Source: Runella aurantiaca
GTDB lineage: Bacteria; Bacteroidota; Bacteroidia; Cytophagales; Spirosomataceae
Direction: 5' to 3'
Length of the DNA stretch: 64,000 nt
NCBI RefSeq assembly: GCF_003339505.1
Contig: NZ_QPIW01000003.1
Span: 120,471-184,470 of the forward strand
Shown here: positions 1 through 8,250 of the stretch, in pieces
How the letters are laid out: every line of letters starts with the position of its first letter
Position numbering within the stretch: the first letter of the stretch is position 1
Translations under genes and position numbers: made by a program
Notes under the pieces: generated by a model
Told to the model about the DNA's origin: nothing
Seen by the model: only the letters and a program-made list of their open reading frames with translations
The model's database searches: none

Positions 1-121
1 TCATAGCCGAAACTGCCCCATCTTTCAGACCAAAATCAGTTTGAAAAATCACCGTTTTGGGCTGGGCCAAGAGGGGGAATGAGTATACAAAGAAGAAGAG
101 AAAGGTAGAGAGGGTTTTCAT
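1..121 (-). CDS. Secreted SAM hydroxide adenosyltransferase-like protein (DUF62), N-terminal part only
   Basis: Only the first 40 codons are in the window; the gene runs off the left edge. The ATG lies at 121 on the minus strand. The protein opens with a clear signal peptide (MKTLSTFLFFFVYSFPLLAQ), so the mature protein should be exported. It is followed by TDFGLKDGAVSAM, which matches the start of the S-adenosyl-L-methionine hydroxide adenosyltransferase family (DUF62), where the TDFG aspartate helps bind the ligand. Known family members split SAM to adenosine and methionine and are usually cytoplasmic, so an exported copy is slightly unusual. The family call rests on this short motif. Confidence 0.6.
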   Translation of the reverse strand, partial: MKTLSTFLFFFVYSFPLLAQPKTVIFQTDFGLKDGAVSAM

Positions 122-202
122 GGGGTTGATTGTTTTGTTATGCCCGCGCTTGGCTGTGCAGAGGTATATTAAATTGCTTATTAATAGGTTTTTTAGACCC
201 TT

Positions 203-1414
203 TCAGGGTGACAAATTTGAGTGAAAAAATACCGAAAAAAGCCGTTCTTTCGTCACCCCTTCCACCGATTGAATCCATTCATTTTCTTGATGTTTGAGAT
301 AATCAATGGTCGCTTTCAGTGATTCTTCTCCGTTTACAAAATTGAGCAACGTTTTATCCCCGACTAAAATTTCTAGGGCTGTTCGAGTATTTCCTTTTTC
401 GTAGGGGCCTTCGCGCCAGAGATTAGGAACGTGTTCGTTCATAATCTGGAGTAAAATTAAACTGCTCAATAACGCGTGATTGGGCAACTGAGCCGCCAAA
501 TGAATTTGAAAACCACCACAAAGCTCAGAAGCAAACTTATGGAAAGTCGGGATAAACTGCAACGGCCGCAATACATAATTGACCCAAGGTAAATCATCTG
601 TTTGTAATTCAAAATCGTGTTTAATGCTTCGTAACTTCTCCCACGATAAGAACGGAGCCCCCACAATTTCAAAGGGACGAGTAGTGCCGCGACCTTCGCT
701 GAGGTTGGTGGCTTCAAATAGGCATTGTCCGCTGTACAATTGGGCAGTTTGTAAAGAAGGGAAATTGGGTGAAGGAAAGATTTGAAAGAAAAAATCTTCC
801 GACGTTGGCGACACAAGTCTTAATTCGAAAGTACCCTGATAAAAACGCTTCAACCAAATAGCCAATTCTCCCATTGACAGGCCGTGTCTATGCGGTAGTC
901 CCTGATGACCGATAAATGAACTAAAGTGCACAGGCAGTGCCGAACCTTCTACCTGCCGTCCCGCAGGATTGGCTCGGTCAACGACCCACAACCGGGGCGG
1001 TGTAGGCATAGAGGCAAGCGTTGAAATCAAATAAGCCAACGAAGTTGTGTATGTAAAATACCGACAGCCCACGTCCTGAATATCCACAACAATATCGCTA
1101 AGGGAAGCCAATGCATGCACAGGTACGCGTACACTCTCTTCGGATTGGCCGTATAATGACACAAACTGTACCTGCTCGGCCAGCGTGCGGTAGAGTTCTA
1201 ATGTTTCGACGGGTTCTTGATCTTGAAGCTCTGAAAAAAGGCCGTGTTCGGGCACAAATACCGTTTTTAAAGCCTTTGACTCACTCAACAGTTCGAGGAA
1301 ATATTTTCTTTTTTCAAATACAAAAGCGGTTTGATTACAAAATAATCCTACATGGGCGGCACCTTGCCGATGGAGAGAATCAAGAAGCATCGAAAGAGAT
1401 ACAGAAGGATTCAT
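203..1414 (-). CDS. namZ: Exo-beta-N-acetylmuramidase NamZ-like protein (DUF1343)
   Basis: The 403-residue product carries the hallmark blocks of the DUF1343/NamZ family in order: GLFCNQTA near residue 23, VFVPEHGLF near 53, DIQDVGCRYFTYT near 110, and VDRANPAG followed by GLPHRHGLSMGELA near 145-185. NamZ removes terminal N-acetylmuramic acid from peptidoglycan fragments during wall recycling. Length fits the family. No signal peptide or lipobox is visible at the N-terminus, whereas characterised NamZ proteins are secreted, so this copy may act on imported muropeptides in the cytoplasm (inference). It lies 81 bases upstream, in transcription order, of the secreted DUF62 gene on the same strand, and the two could be co-transcribed. 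Confidence 0.85.
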   Translation of the reverse strand: MNPSVSLSMLLDSLHRQGAAHVGLFCNQTAFVFEKRKYFLELLSESKALKTVFVPEHGLFSELQDQEPVETLELYRTLAEQVQFVSLYGQSEESVRVPVHALASLSDIVVDIQDVGCRYFTYTTSLAYLISTLASMPTPPRLWVVDRANPAGRQVEGSALPVHFSSFIGHQGLPHRHGLSMGELAIWLKRFYQGTFELRLVSPTSEDFFFQIFPSPNFPSLQTAQLYSGQCLFEATNLSEGRGTTRPFEIVGAPFLSWEKLRSIKHDFELQTDDLPWVNYVLRPLQFIPTFHKFASELCGGFQIHLAAQLPNHALLSSLILLQIMNEHVPNLWREGPYEKGNTRTALEILVGDKTLLNFVNGEESLKATIDYLKHQENEWIQSVEGVTKERLFSVFFHSNLSP

Positions 1415-1468
1415 TTGTGGTTATTAATGGAGGAAAAAGGTACTATCAAAACGTTTGTTTGGATTGTT

Positions 1469-1497
1469 TTTGGGTGGCTAAAATAGCGATAAGTTTC
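1469..1497 (+). promoter_or_regulatory. Possible Bacteroidota-type promoter for the first SulP gene
   Basis: TTTG at 1469-1472 and TAAGTTTC at 1490-1497 resemble the Bacteroidota -33 (TTTG) and -7 (TAnnTTTG) elements, with one mismatch at the last base and a spacing of 17, slightly short of the usual 19-21. It sits about 85 bases before the ATG at 1583. Weak evidence. Confidence 0.22.
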
Positions 1498-1582
1498 TTT
1501 TAATCGCCTTTTAATCTGCCCTTAATACCCGTTTAATGCCAGAAGAGGAATTTTGTGATGTTAAAATCAAGCACTCTGCATC

Positions 1583-3205
1583 ATGAAATCAAAAGAAAGC
1601 ATTTTTGACAGTTTACAATCCTATTGGAGCAAAGATTTATTGTCGGGTTTTTTAGTGTCGTTGATTGCCTTACCGCTTTGTTTAGGAATTGCGGGGGCCA
1701 GTAATTTTCCGCCCATTATGGGGGTAATGACTGCCGTCATTGGGGGCATTGTTGTTGCTTTCTTTGCGGGTTCCGAATTGACCATCAAAGGTCCAGCGGC
1801 GGGTTTGATTGTCATCGTGGCGGGTGCTGTAGATGAACTCGGCAAAGGCGACATGGATTTAGGCTGGAAACTGGCGTTGGGGGTGATTGTGGTGGCTGGC
1901 TTAATTCAAGTTCTTTTAGGGGTGTTGAAAGTAGCCAAACTCGCCGATTTCTTTCCTCTTTCGGCCGTTCATGGTATGTTGGCTGCCATCGGGATTATCA
2001 TTATGTCGAAGCAATTGCATTTAGCGGTAGGTATCCCGCCTTCAGAAATGAAAGGAAAAGAGCCGATTGAGTTGCTCGAAATGGTGCCTCACAGTCTGGC
2101 GCACATGGAATACCACATTGCCATCATCGGAGCTATCAGTTTAGTTATTTTGTTTGGATGGCAATACCTGAATATCAAGGCTTTGAAAAAAGTACCGCCC
2201 GCCCTTATCGTATTGATTGTTGGCGTGCTTTTAGGACAATATTTTCACCTGACCGAACCTACCTACAAAAATTTTAAGCCCCTCGTAACTCCGGGCGACT
2301 TCTCCTTCAACCTGAACGTTAATTTCGGAGCGCTTACTACGCCAGAACTGCTTCCGATTTTCTTTAAATACCTTTTGATGTTTGTGCTTATCGGAAGCCT
2401 TGAGTCATTGTTGACGGGGCGGGCCATTGATTTGATTGACCCCGAAAAACGCAAGTCAGATTTGAGTAAAGACCTTACTGCGGTGGGAATTGGAAATACA
2501 ATTTCTGGTTTGTTAGGAGGTTTGCCGATGATTTCAGAAGTGGCACGTAGTTCGGCAAACATAAACAACGGTGCCAAAAGCCGCTGGGCCAATTTCTTCC
2601 ACGGTATTTTTCTGCTTTTGTTTGTCGTAATGATGGTGCCCCTTATCAAAATGGTTCCAGTGGCTTCGTTGGCGGCTATGCTCATTTTTGTAGGCTTTCG
2701 CCTGGCCTCTCCCAAAGAATTTGCGCACATTTACCACATTGGTAAAGAGCAACTTACTATATTTCTGATTACCATTATTACCACCATTGCTACCGACTTA
2801 TTGATTGGTATTGCAGCGGGTATCTTGACCAAGTTTATCATCCAGATAGCATTTGGTGTAAAACTGAGCGACATTGTCAAGTCGCGTTTTGAGCTTCAGG
2901 AAAAAGAATTGGGTGTGTATCAATTGAATGTAAACAACGCGGCGGTGTTTGCCAATTACTTAAAATTGAAAAGCCTATTGATGAAAGTCCCTGCGGGAAG
3001 CTCGTTGGTGATTGATTTTTCAAAAGCCGCGTATGTCGACCATACCGTTGCCGATAACCTCAACAACTTCCGCCGTGATTTTGAATCAAAGGGCGGTTCG
3101 CTCACCCTGCGGGGATTAGATTTACACGAAAGTCTGTCCGAACACCCTCTGGCAGCGCGCCGTTTGCCTAAGCATTTGCGCAAAAATACGGTTGAAATCG
3201 CTTAA
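1583..3205 (+). CDS. SulP family inorganic anion transporter (stand-alone copy)
   Basis: This 540-residue polytopic membrane protein begins with the SulP block ([20 protein letters not shown] near residue 20) and has the conserved glycine/proline-rich segment ELTIKGPAAGLIVIVAGAV near 65. A second conserved region, GLLGGLPMISEVARSSANINNG, lies near 313. About 100 residues after the last membrane segment look like a short STAS domain (VIDFSKAAYVDHTVADNL near 477). SulP proteins move sulfate, bicarbonate or other anions by proton or sodium coupling or exchange; the substrate cannot be read here. Two further SulP genes lie 2.7 and 5 kb downstream next to carbonic anhydrases. This copy is more diverged and is separated from them by two lipid genes. 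A strong hairpin follows the stop. Confidence 0.93.
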   Translation: MKSKESIFDSLQSYWSKDLLSGFLVSLIALPLCLGIAGASNFPPIMGVMTAVIGGIVVAFFAGSELTIKGPAAGLIVIVAGAVDELGKGDMDLGWKLALGVIVVAGLIQVLLGVLKVAKLADFFPLSAVHGMLAAIGIIIMSKQLHLAVGIPPSEMKGKEPIELLEMVPHSLAHMEYHIAIIGAISLVILFGWQYLNIKALKKVPPALIVLIVGVLLGQYFHLTEPTYKNFKPLVTPGDFSFNLNVNFGALTTPELLPIFFKYLLMFVLIGSLESLLTGRAIDLIDPEKRKSDLSKDLTAVGIGNTISGLLGGLPMISEVARSSANINNGAKSRWANFFHGIFLLLFVVMMVPLIKMVPVASLAAMLIFVGFRLASPKEFAHIYHIGKEQLTIFLITIITTIATDLLIGIAAGILTKFIIQIAFGVKLSDIVKSRFELQEKELGVYQLNVNNAAVFANYLKLKSLLMKVPAGSSLVIDFSKAAYVDHTVADNLNNFRRDFESKGGSLTLRGLDLHESLSEHPLAARRLPKHLRKNTVEIA

Positions 3206-3226
3206 ATTTTCAAAAAACAAGGCGAT

Positions 3227-3274
3227 TTACGAACAAAAAAGCAGCGAACACATTCGCTGCTTTTTTGTTCGTAA
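3227..3274. terminator. Bidirectional terminator between convergent genes
   Basis: A perfect inverted repeat has 22-base arms (3227-3248 and 3253-3274) and a 4-base loop. The arms hold a GC core (gcagcgaa) flanked by A/T runs, so either strand gives a stem followed by U residues. It lies between the SulP gene and the convergent desaturase gene and can stop both. Confidence 0.85.
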
Positions 3275-3294
3275 TTATGGATTAAAGACTAAGT

Positions 3295-4278
3295 CTAATA
3301 CGCTGAAATCCAGCTAAAATTATAGTCCAGATTGGGTGCTTTGGTGCGTTCTGCTACGCGTTTTAGGCGAGTTGGCAAGGCCATCAAATAGTCGCGAGCC
3401 TTTTCGCCAGCTTCGTTGAGACCACTAACTTTGTCAATTTTCCATTCTTTGAGCAACGAGTCCATTATTTCGATGTAATCGTACGTGGTGTAGACACCGA
3501 TTCGTTGGGCTGCGTCGGAATAATGGCTGAAAGTTTCGCCTATTTTGACGCCCGTTTCACGCAAGAAGTGCGCAGGCATGACGATTTTTTTGCGCATCAT
3601 GTCTTCAAACGCCAGCATCATTTCGGAAGAATCAACCTCAAAAATCCGCTCCACAAACGCTTTGTAGGCCTTGGCGTGGCGCATTTCATCGGCGGCAATG
3701 ACTCCGCACATTTTTGACAGCAACGTGTTTCCGTATTGTTTGGCCAAAGTAGCCGTGCGGCGGTGCGAGATGTTGGTGGCCAACTCCTGAAAAGAAGTAT
3801 AGACAAAGTTGCGGTAGGGGTCCGTGCCCGTTTCTATGTCAAATCCATCCGCAATCAAGTACTGAGTGGATACTTCCATGGCGCGCATGTTTACCCGCCC
3901 TGAAAGGTATAAATATTTGTTGAGCAAATCACCGTGGCGATTTTCTTCGGCGGTCCAAGCGCGAATCCATTTGGTCCAGCCTTGTTGTGGGTCCTGCTGA
4001 TTGACGCCTTCAACGGTCATGAGCCACGATTCGTAGGTTGGAAGGGCCTCTTCGGTGATGGTATCACCAACCAATACCGCGATATAGTCGTAGGGCAGTT
4101 CACGGGCGGCTTCTTGAAGAAGCTTTACGTCCGACAAAAAGTTTTCGTTGGCAGAATCTGGCAAAAAATCGGAGGGTTGCCAGAGCTCTTCTATGGGTTT
4201 GAGAAATTCATAAAAGACAGAATCAATCTTCTGCCCAATGAATTTCATTACCTCTATGCGGGTGGCGGGGAGTTGCAT
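3295..4278 (-). CDS. Acyl-ACP desaturase (diiron, soluble type)
   Basis: This is a fatty acid desaturase of the soluble acyl-acyl-carrier-protein type, which inserts a double bond into saturated acyl chains. Two carboxylate/histidine iron-binding motifs are visible: EENRHGD at about residue 110 and DEMRHAKAY at about residue 205. This is the EExxH...EExxH pattern of plant stearoyl-ACP desaturases, with DExxH in the second. The surrounding segment (WTKWIRAWTAEENRH) is typical. I prefer the ATG at 4278; a GTG at 4308 would add ten residues that do not look conserved. The gene is convergent with SulP and divergent from the PlsC gene, with which it may cooperate in setting membrane lipid composition (inference). 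Confidence 0.9.
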   Translation of the reverse strand: MQLPATRIEVMKFIGQKIDSVFYEFLKPIEELWQPSDFLPDSANENFLSDVKLLQEAARELPYDYIAVLVGDTITEEALPTYESWLMTVEGVNQQDPQQGWTKWIRAWTAEENRHGDLLNKYLYLSGRVNMRAMEVSTQYLIADGFDIETGTDPYRNFVYTSFQELATNISHRRTATLAKQYGNTLLSKMCGVIAADEMRHAKAYKAFVERIFEVDSSEMMLAFEDMMRKKIVMPAHFLRETGVKIGETFSHYSDAAQRIGVYTTYDYIEIMDSLLKEWKIDKVSGLNEAGEKARDYLMALPTRLKRVAERTKAPNLDYNFSWISAY

Positions 4279-4375
4279 ATTGTGTAAAACGTTTAACTTA
4301 ACTATCACGAAATTGGGCCGAAGGTACGCATTATTTTAGGAAAATTGTTGCTGTGTGGTTTTAGGAATGTTTGAT

Positions 4376-4383
4376 TAATTTTG
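4376..4383 (+). promoter_or_regulatory. Candidate -7 promoter element of plsC
   Basis: TAATTTTG matches the Bacteroidota TAnnTTTG -7 element exactly and lies 31 bases before the chosen ATG of plsC. No convincing -33 TTTG is seen at the expected spacing. Confidence 0.3.
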
Positions 4384-4413
4384 CCTCTGGATAGATTTAT
4401 TTCCCACAATTGC

Positions 4414-5151
4414 ATGAAAAAAATACTAGATTATCTCCTCAGCAGTGTTTACATGATTTATTTTGGTTTGACACTGGTGATATTTCACGTTATACAAGTC
4501 GTTTGTTTTCATCTTTTTGGTAGCCGAACGCACCAAAAATCGGTTCATTGGCTCAATGGATTTCTATTGCATGGATTGTGGATATTGGGGACCCGCCTGC
4601 ACCATGAGGCAAAAATAGAGTTACCCACTGACCGTCCCATTATCTTTGTGGCAAATCACCAGAGCATGTTTGACATCGTGGGGATGATTTGGTACATGCG
4701 CAAAAACTACCCGATTTTTGTTTCCAAAATCGAATTGGCAAAAGGTATTCCCAGCATTTCTTATAATTTGCGTAAAAGCGGCGCGGCGCTCATTGACCGA
4801 AAAGACGGAAAGCAAGCCATCGTTGAAATAGCGCGTTTGGGTAAGTTGATTGAAGAAACGAAGTTTTCAGCGGCGATTTTTCCCGAAGGAACTCGTTCAA
4901 GAACGGGAGAACTGAAGCAATTTGCTACGGGTGGTGTGGCCATACTCGTCAAAAAAGCCCCTCATGCGTTGGTGGTACCTGTCGCCATTAAAAACACGGG
5001 TAAATTGAACCCAAAAGGGATTTTTCCGCTTAACAGTTTAGAGCGGTTGTCGTGGATAAGCCTAACACCCATCGAGCCAAAAGGCAAAAGTGCCGAAGAA
5101 TTGGTGGAGTTGGTGAAGTTAGCCATTCAAAAAGAGCTGGAAACCGCTTAA
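4414..5151 (+). CDS. plsC: 1-acyl-sn-glycerol-3-phosphate acyltransferase (PlsC)
   Basis: The product (245 residues from the ATG at 4414) transfers an acyl chain to lysophosphatidic acid, making phosphatidic acid for phospholipid synthesis at the inner membrane. A hydrophobic N-terminal segment (about residues 5-35) anchors it. The catalytic HX4D motif is in ANHQSMFD near residue 83, and the substrate-binding FPEGTRSRTGEL block is near 158. A conserved VPVAIKNTG follows. An upstream TTG at 4381 keeps the frame open but would place coding sequence over the promoter-like TAATTTTG, so I chose the ATG. Confidence 0.92.
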   Translation: MKKILDYLLSSVYMIYFGLTLVIFHVIQVVCFHLFGSRTHQKSVHWLNGFLLHGLWILGTRLHHEAKIELPTDRPIIFVANHQSMFDIVGMIWYMRKNYPIFVSKIELAKGIPSISYNLRKSGAALIDRKDGKQAIVEIARLGKLIEETKFSAAIFPEGTRSRTGELKQFATGGVAILVKKAPHALVVPVAIKNTGKLNPKGIFPLNSLERLSWISLTPIEPKGKSAEELVELVKLAIQKELETA

Positions 5152-5160
5152 TAGTTGATT

Positions 5161-5188
5161 TAAATTTGCACAAATAAGTGTAAATTTA
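5161..5188. terminator. Weak hairpin after plsC
   Basis: Eleven-base arms (5161-5171, 5178-5188) pair with one mismatch around a 6-base loop just after the plsC stop. It is AT-rich with no long T-run, so termination is only possible. Confidence 0.3.
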
Positions 5189-5318
5189 CCCAGTCTGCGT
5201 TTCTCATCAAGGTGAAATAGGTAGATTTATCACTGAGATAATAGTTGGGAATTTAAAAATATAATTTCATTTTTGCATAGAATTACAGCCGTAATTGTAT
5301 CTAACATAGAGCTGGTCA

Positions 5319-5636
5319 ATGAATTACGCAAAAGTATTCTTGTTGATTCTTTTTAGTCTTCTTATAGGACTGGTGTCAGTCCTTAGGCCTACTTTTAAGG
5401 ATATTAAGAAACAAGCTGCGAATGAAAAAATGGCAGACTCTTCCTGCCCTGATTCTGAGACCAATTGCCCTTTTGACGAAGAAACTGGCGAGGAAGGATG
5501 GGATGAATTTGAGTCCTTATCTTATCCCGTCTTTAACGTCTCGGCGCTGACAAAATCGCATCTTAATTTCACGTATTTAATGCCTGCTCCTGAGCATTTT
5601 ACGTCGATTTGTATTCCTCCCCCCGAAAGCCTTTAG
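5319..5636 (+). CDS. Small membrane-anchored acidic protein of unknown function
   Basis: I do not recognise this 105-residue protein. Residues 1-22 form one hydrophobic segment with a positive start (MNYAKVFLLILFSLLIGLV), which could be a signal anchor. Residues 40-66 are strongly acidic and contain two cysteines spaced CPDSETNC. A hydrophobic/aromatic tail near SICIPPPESL carries a third cysteine. It sits 240 bases upstream of the SulP/carbonic anhydrase cluster on the same strand. The gap makes co-transcription uncertain. It could be an accessory or regulatory peptide of the cluster, or unrelated. Confidence 0.55.
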   Translation: MNYAKVFLLILFSLLIGLVSVLRPTFKDIKKQAANEKMADSSCPDSETNCPFDEETGEEGWDEFESLSYPVFNVSALTKSHLNFTYLMPAPEHFTSICIPPPESL

Positions 5637-5875
5637 TGCTTTCCTGTCCTTTATTCACTCTTTCCGATTCATTCTGTCGCGTATTTGCTTGGTTAACAAA
5701 CTTGTTGCCCTACTTGGCCCAGTTTGTCAATGGATTTTGTTTTGCTTGACAGACGTAAAAATAATCGACTGCGCTGTGATGTGTAGTAGCTAATCGTTGG
5801 CAGTTACTGCTACGAATCATCTTCTCAATTCTAATAAAAAATAATCTAAAAACAGATTCCACTTAATATAATAAA

Positions 5876-7429
5876 ATGAAGGACCTACTGAATGATTTAA
5901 AACAAGATTTACCCGCCGGATTAGTGGTGTTCTTAGTGGCTTTACCCCTCTGTTTAGGTATTGCTTTGGCGTCGGGGGCGCCTCTTTTTTCTGGGGTTAT
6001 TGCAGGGATCATTGGCGGGATTGTGGTCGCAATGGCGAGCGGTTCGCCCGTGAGTGTGAGTGGGCCTGCGGCTGGTCTCACCGTTATTGTGCTGAACTCT
6101 ATCCAACAATTAGGCTCGTATGAGCTGTTTTTGTTGGCGGTGGTAATAGCTGGTATAATGCAGGTAGTTTTAGGATACATGAAAGCAGGAATTATCGGTC
6201 ATTATTTCCCTTCGAGCGTCATCAAAGGTATGTTGGCGGCAATTGGTTTAATTCTTGTTTTCAAACAAATTCCTCATGCTTTGGGCTACGACAAAGACAG
6301 CGAAGGTGATTTTGTATTTGTGCAGGTAGACGGCGAAAATACATTTTCTGAAATCCTCAATGCGCTCAATTTTCTTCAGCCTGGGGCCATCATTATTGCT
6401 ACCCTTTCGCTCCTCATTCTTATTGCTTGGGATAAGCCATTCTTCAAAAGATACACCTTTTTCAAGTTTGTTCCTGGCGCATTGGTCGTTGTGGCCTTGG
6501 GGGTTGGGCTAAATGAGTTCTTTAAAGTTGCGTTTCCCGCACTCGCTTTGGAAAATGACCACCTTGTTAAGCTCCCAGTGGCAAGTTCTGTCAATGAATT
6601 TATTGGTCAATTTACCCTTCCTGACTTTTCAGGGTTTAGCAATTACAACGTTTATATTATTGCATTTACCATTGCCATTGTGGCAAGTTTGGAGTCGCTG
6701 CTGAGCGTAGAGGCAGCCGATAAACTTGACCCCTATAAGCGTAATACCCCTACCAACCGTGAATTAAAAGCCCAAGGATTGGGTAATATTATTTCTGGAT
6801 TGATTGGCGGCCTTCCTCTCACGGCTGTTATAGTGCGCAGTTCAGCCAACATCAATTCGGGAGCTAAAACCAAAAAATCGGCCATCATTCATGGGTTCTT
6901 TTTATTAATCAGCGTGGTTGGTTTTGCCTCCTTATTAAACAAAATACCGTTGGCTTGTTTGGCGGCTGTTTTGTTGATGGTGGGCTACAAGCTGGCCAAA
7001 TTATCCCTCTTTAAGTCGATGTATGCCTTGGGTTGGGAGCAATTTGTGCCTTTTGTGGTGACCATTGTTGCGATTTTGTTTTCTGATTTATTGAAAGGAA
7101 TTGGCATCGGAATGGCCGTTTCCATTTTCTTTATCTTACGCAACAATTACAAAAGAGCGTATTATTTTATGAAAGAAAAGCGCCATGAGGGCGAAACGAT
7201 TACGATTCAGCTGGTAGAAGACGTGACGTTTATCAACAAAGGAGTCATTACGCTTACCTTGGATAAACTGCCTTTAAATTCGAACGTCATCATTGACGGG
7301 ACCAAATCCCACAACATTGATTTAGACGTCCTCGAAATCATCCATAATTTTAGAGAGACCGCCGTTTTAAGGGGAATTAAACTAGAGTTGAAGGGAATTC
7401 CTGCATTTAAGGGCGTGGCAGGACATTAA
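5876..7429 (+). CDS. SulP family transporter, first of the carbonic-anhydrase cluster
   Basis: This 517-residue polytopic membrane protein has SulP signatures: [20 protein letters not shown] near residue 11, [20 protein letters not shown] near 57 and [20 protein letters not shown] near 310. A short STAS-like tail (TIQLVEDVTFINKGVITL near 442) ends the protein. It closely resembles the SulP gene at 8251 and less closely the one at 1583, suggesting local duplication. A beta-carbonic anhydrase follows 78 bases downstream. SulP proteins beside carbonic anhydrases commonly act as bicarbonate transporters, so HCO3- uptake is the likeliest role. The substrate itself is inferred from context. Confidence 0.93.
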   Translation: MKDLLNDLKQDLPAGLVVFLVALPLCLGIALASGAPLFSGVIAGIIGGIVVAMASGSPVSVSGPAAGLTVIVLNSIQQLGSYELFLLAVVIAGIMQVVLGYMKAGIIGHYFPSSVIKGMLAAIGLILVFKQIPHALGYDKDSEGDFVFVQVDGENTFSEILNALNFLQPGAIIIATLSLLILIAWDKPFFKRYTFFKFVPGALVVVALGVGLNEFFKVAFPALALENDHLVKLPVASSVNEFIGQFTLPDFSGFSNYNVYIIAFTIAIVASLESLLSVEAADKLDPYKRNTPTNRELKAQGLGNIISGLIGGLPLTAVIVRSSANINSGAKTKKSAIIHGFFLLISVVGFASLLNKIPLACLAAVLLMVGYKLAKLSLFKSMYALGWEQFVPFVVTIVAILFSDLLKGIGIGMAVSIFFILRNNYKRAYYFMKEKRHEGETITIQLVEDVTFINKGVITLTLDKLPLNSNVIIDGTKSHNIDLDVLEIIHNFRETAVLRGIKLELKGIPAFKGVAGH

Positions 7430-7507
7430 ACCAAATCTGCAAAAATTGCCTACTACTGATTTAAAATTAATCCTGTGGACATTGAGCCACAAAAAAAAAC
7501 TTAAAAA

Positions 7508-8191
7508 ATGAAAGCACATTCAAAAGAAACACAATCCAATCTGACGCCAAGAAAGGCGTTACAAATTTTAAAGGAAGGTAACGAGAGATTTATTCACAAT
7601 TTAAAAGTTCAACGAGATTTATTAGAACAAGTAAATGATACTCGTGAAGGTCAATGGCCATTTGCCATTGTACTAAGCTGCATCGATAGCAGAACATCTG
7701 CCGAGCTTATTTTTGACCAAGGACTAGGGGATATTTTTTCAGTAAGGATTGCGGGTAATATCGTAAATACCGATATTTTGGGCAGTATGGAGTTTGCATG
7801 TAAATTGGCAGGGTCAAAATTGATTGTTGTCTTGGGACATACAAAATGCGGTGCCGTAAAAGGGGCTTGCGACCATGTAGAAATGGGGAATTTAACGGAA
7901 CTCCTGGCGAAACTTCAACCAGCTGTTTATCAGGAAAATGAAACCAAAACAGAGCGCAATTCTAAAAATAAAACGTTTGTTGAAAATGTCGCCACAATAA
8001 ACGTTAAGCGTAATGTGAAAAACATTATTGAGCGTAGTTTTATTTTGGAACAAATGGTTGAAAATGGCGAAATTGGGGTTGTAGGTGCAATGTATAACGT
8101 AGAGACGGGTGAAGTGGAGTTTTATGACGATGTCATGTTTATTCGTGATCCTGAAAATGCTGAATTTAGCGTAGAAAGTTTACGCCATTAA
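7508..8191 (+). CDS. Beta-class carbonic anhydrase (first copy)
   Basis: This 227-residue enzyme interconverts CO2 and bicarbonate. The beta-class zinc ligands are visible as C58-x-D60-x-R62 (CIDSR) and H111-x-x-C114 (GHTKCGAV). D60/R62 form the conserved dyad that gates the active site. A run ending in ATINVKRNVKNIIERS and the closing GAMYNVETGEVEF are typical of the longer beta-CA subgroup. There is no signal peptide, so it is cytoplasmic. It lies between two SulP genes, 78 bases after one and 59 before the other, fitting a bicarbonate transport and hydration unit. It is clearly different in sequence from the second carbonic anhydrase at 9791. Confidence 0.94.
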   Translation: MKAHSKETQSNLTPRKALQILKEGNERFIHNLKVQRDLLEQVNDTREGQWPFAIVLSCIDSRTSAELIFDQGLGDIFSVRIAGNIVNTDILGSMEFACKLAGSKLIVVLGHTKCGAVKGACDHVEMGNLTELLAKLQPAVYQENETKTERNSKNKTFVENVATINVKRNVKNIIERSFILEQMVENGEIGVVGAMYNVETGEVEFYDDVMFIRDPENAEFSVESLRH

Positions 8192-8250
8192 TTTGGCGAA
8201 ACTCGCCCCCGAATTTATGAGGGATAGCAGGTCAATAAACCCCAACTTGA

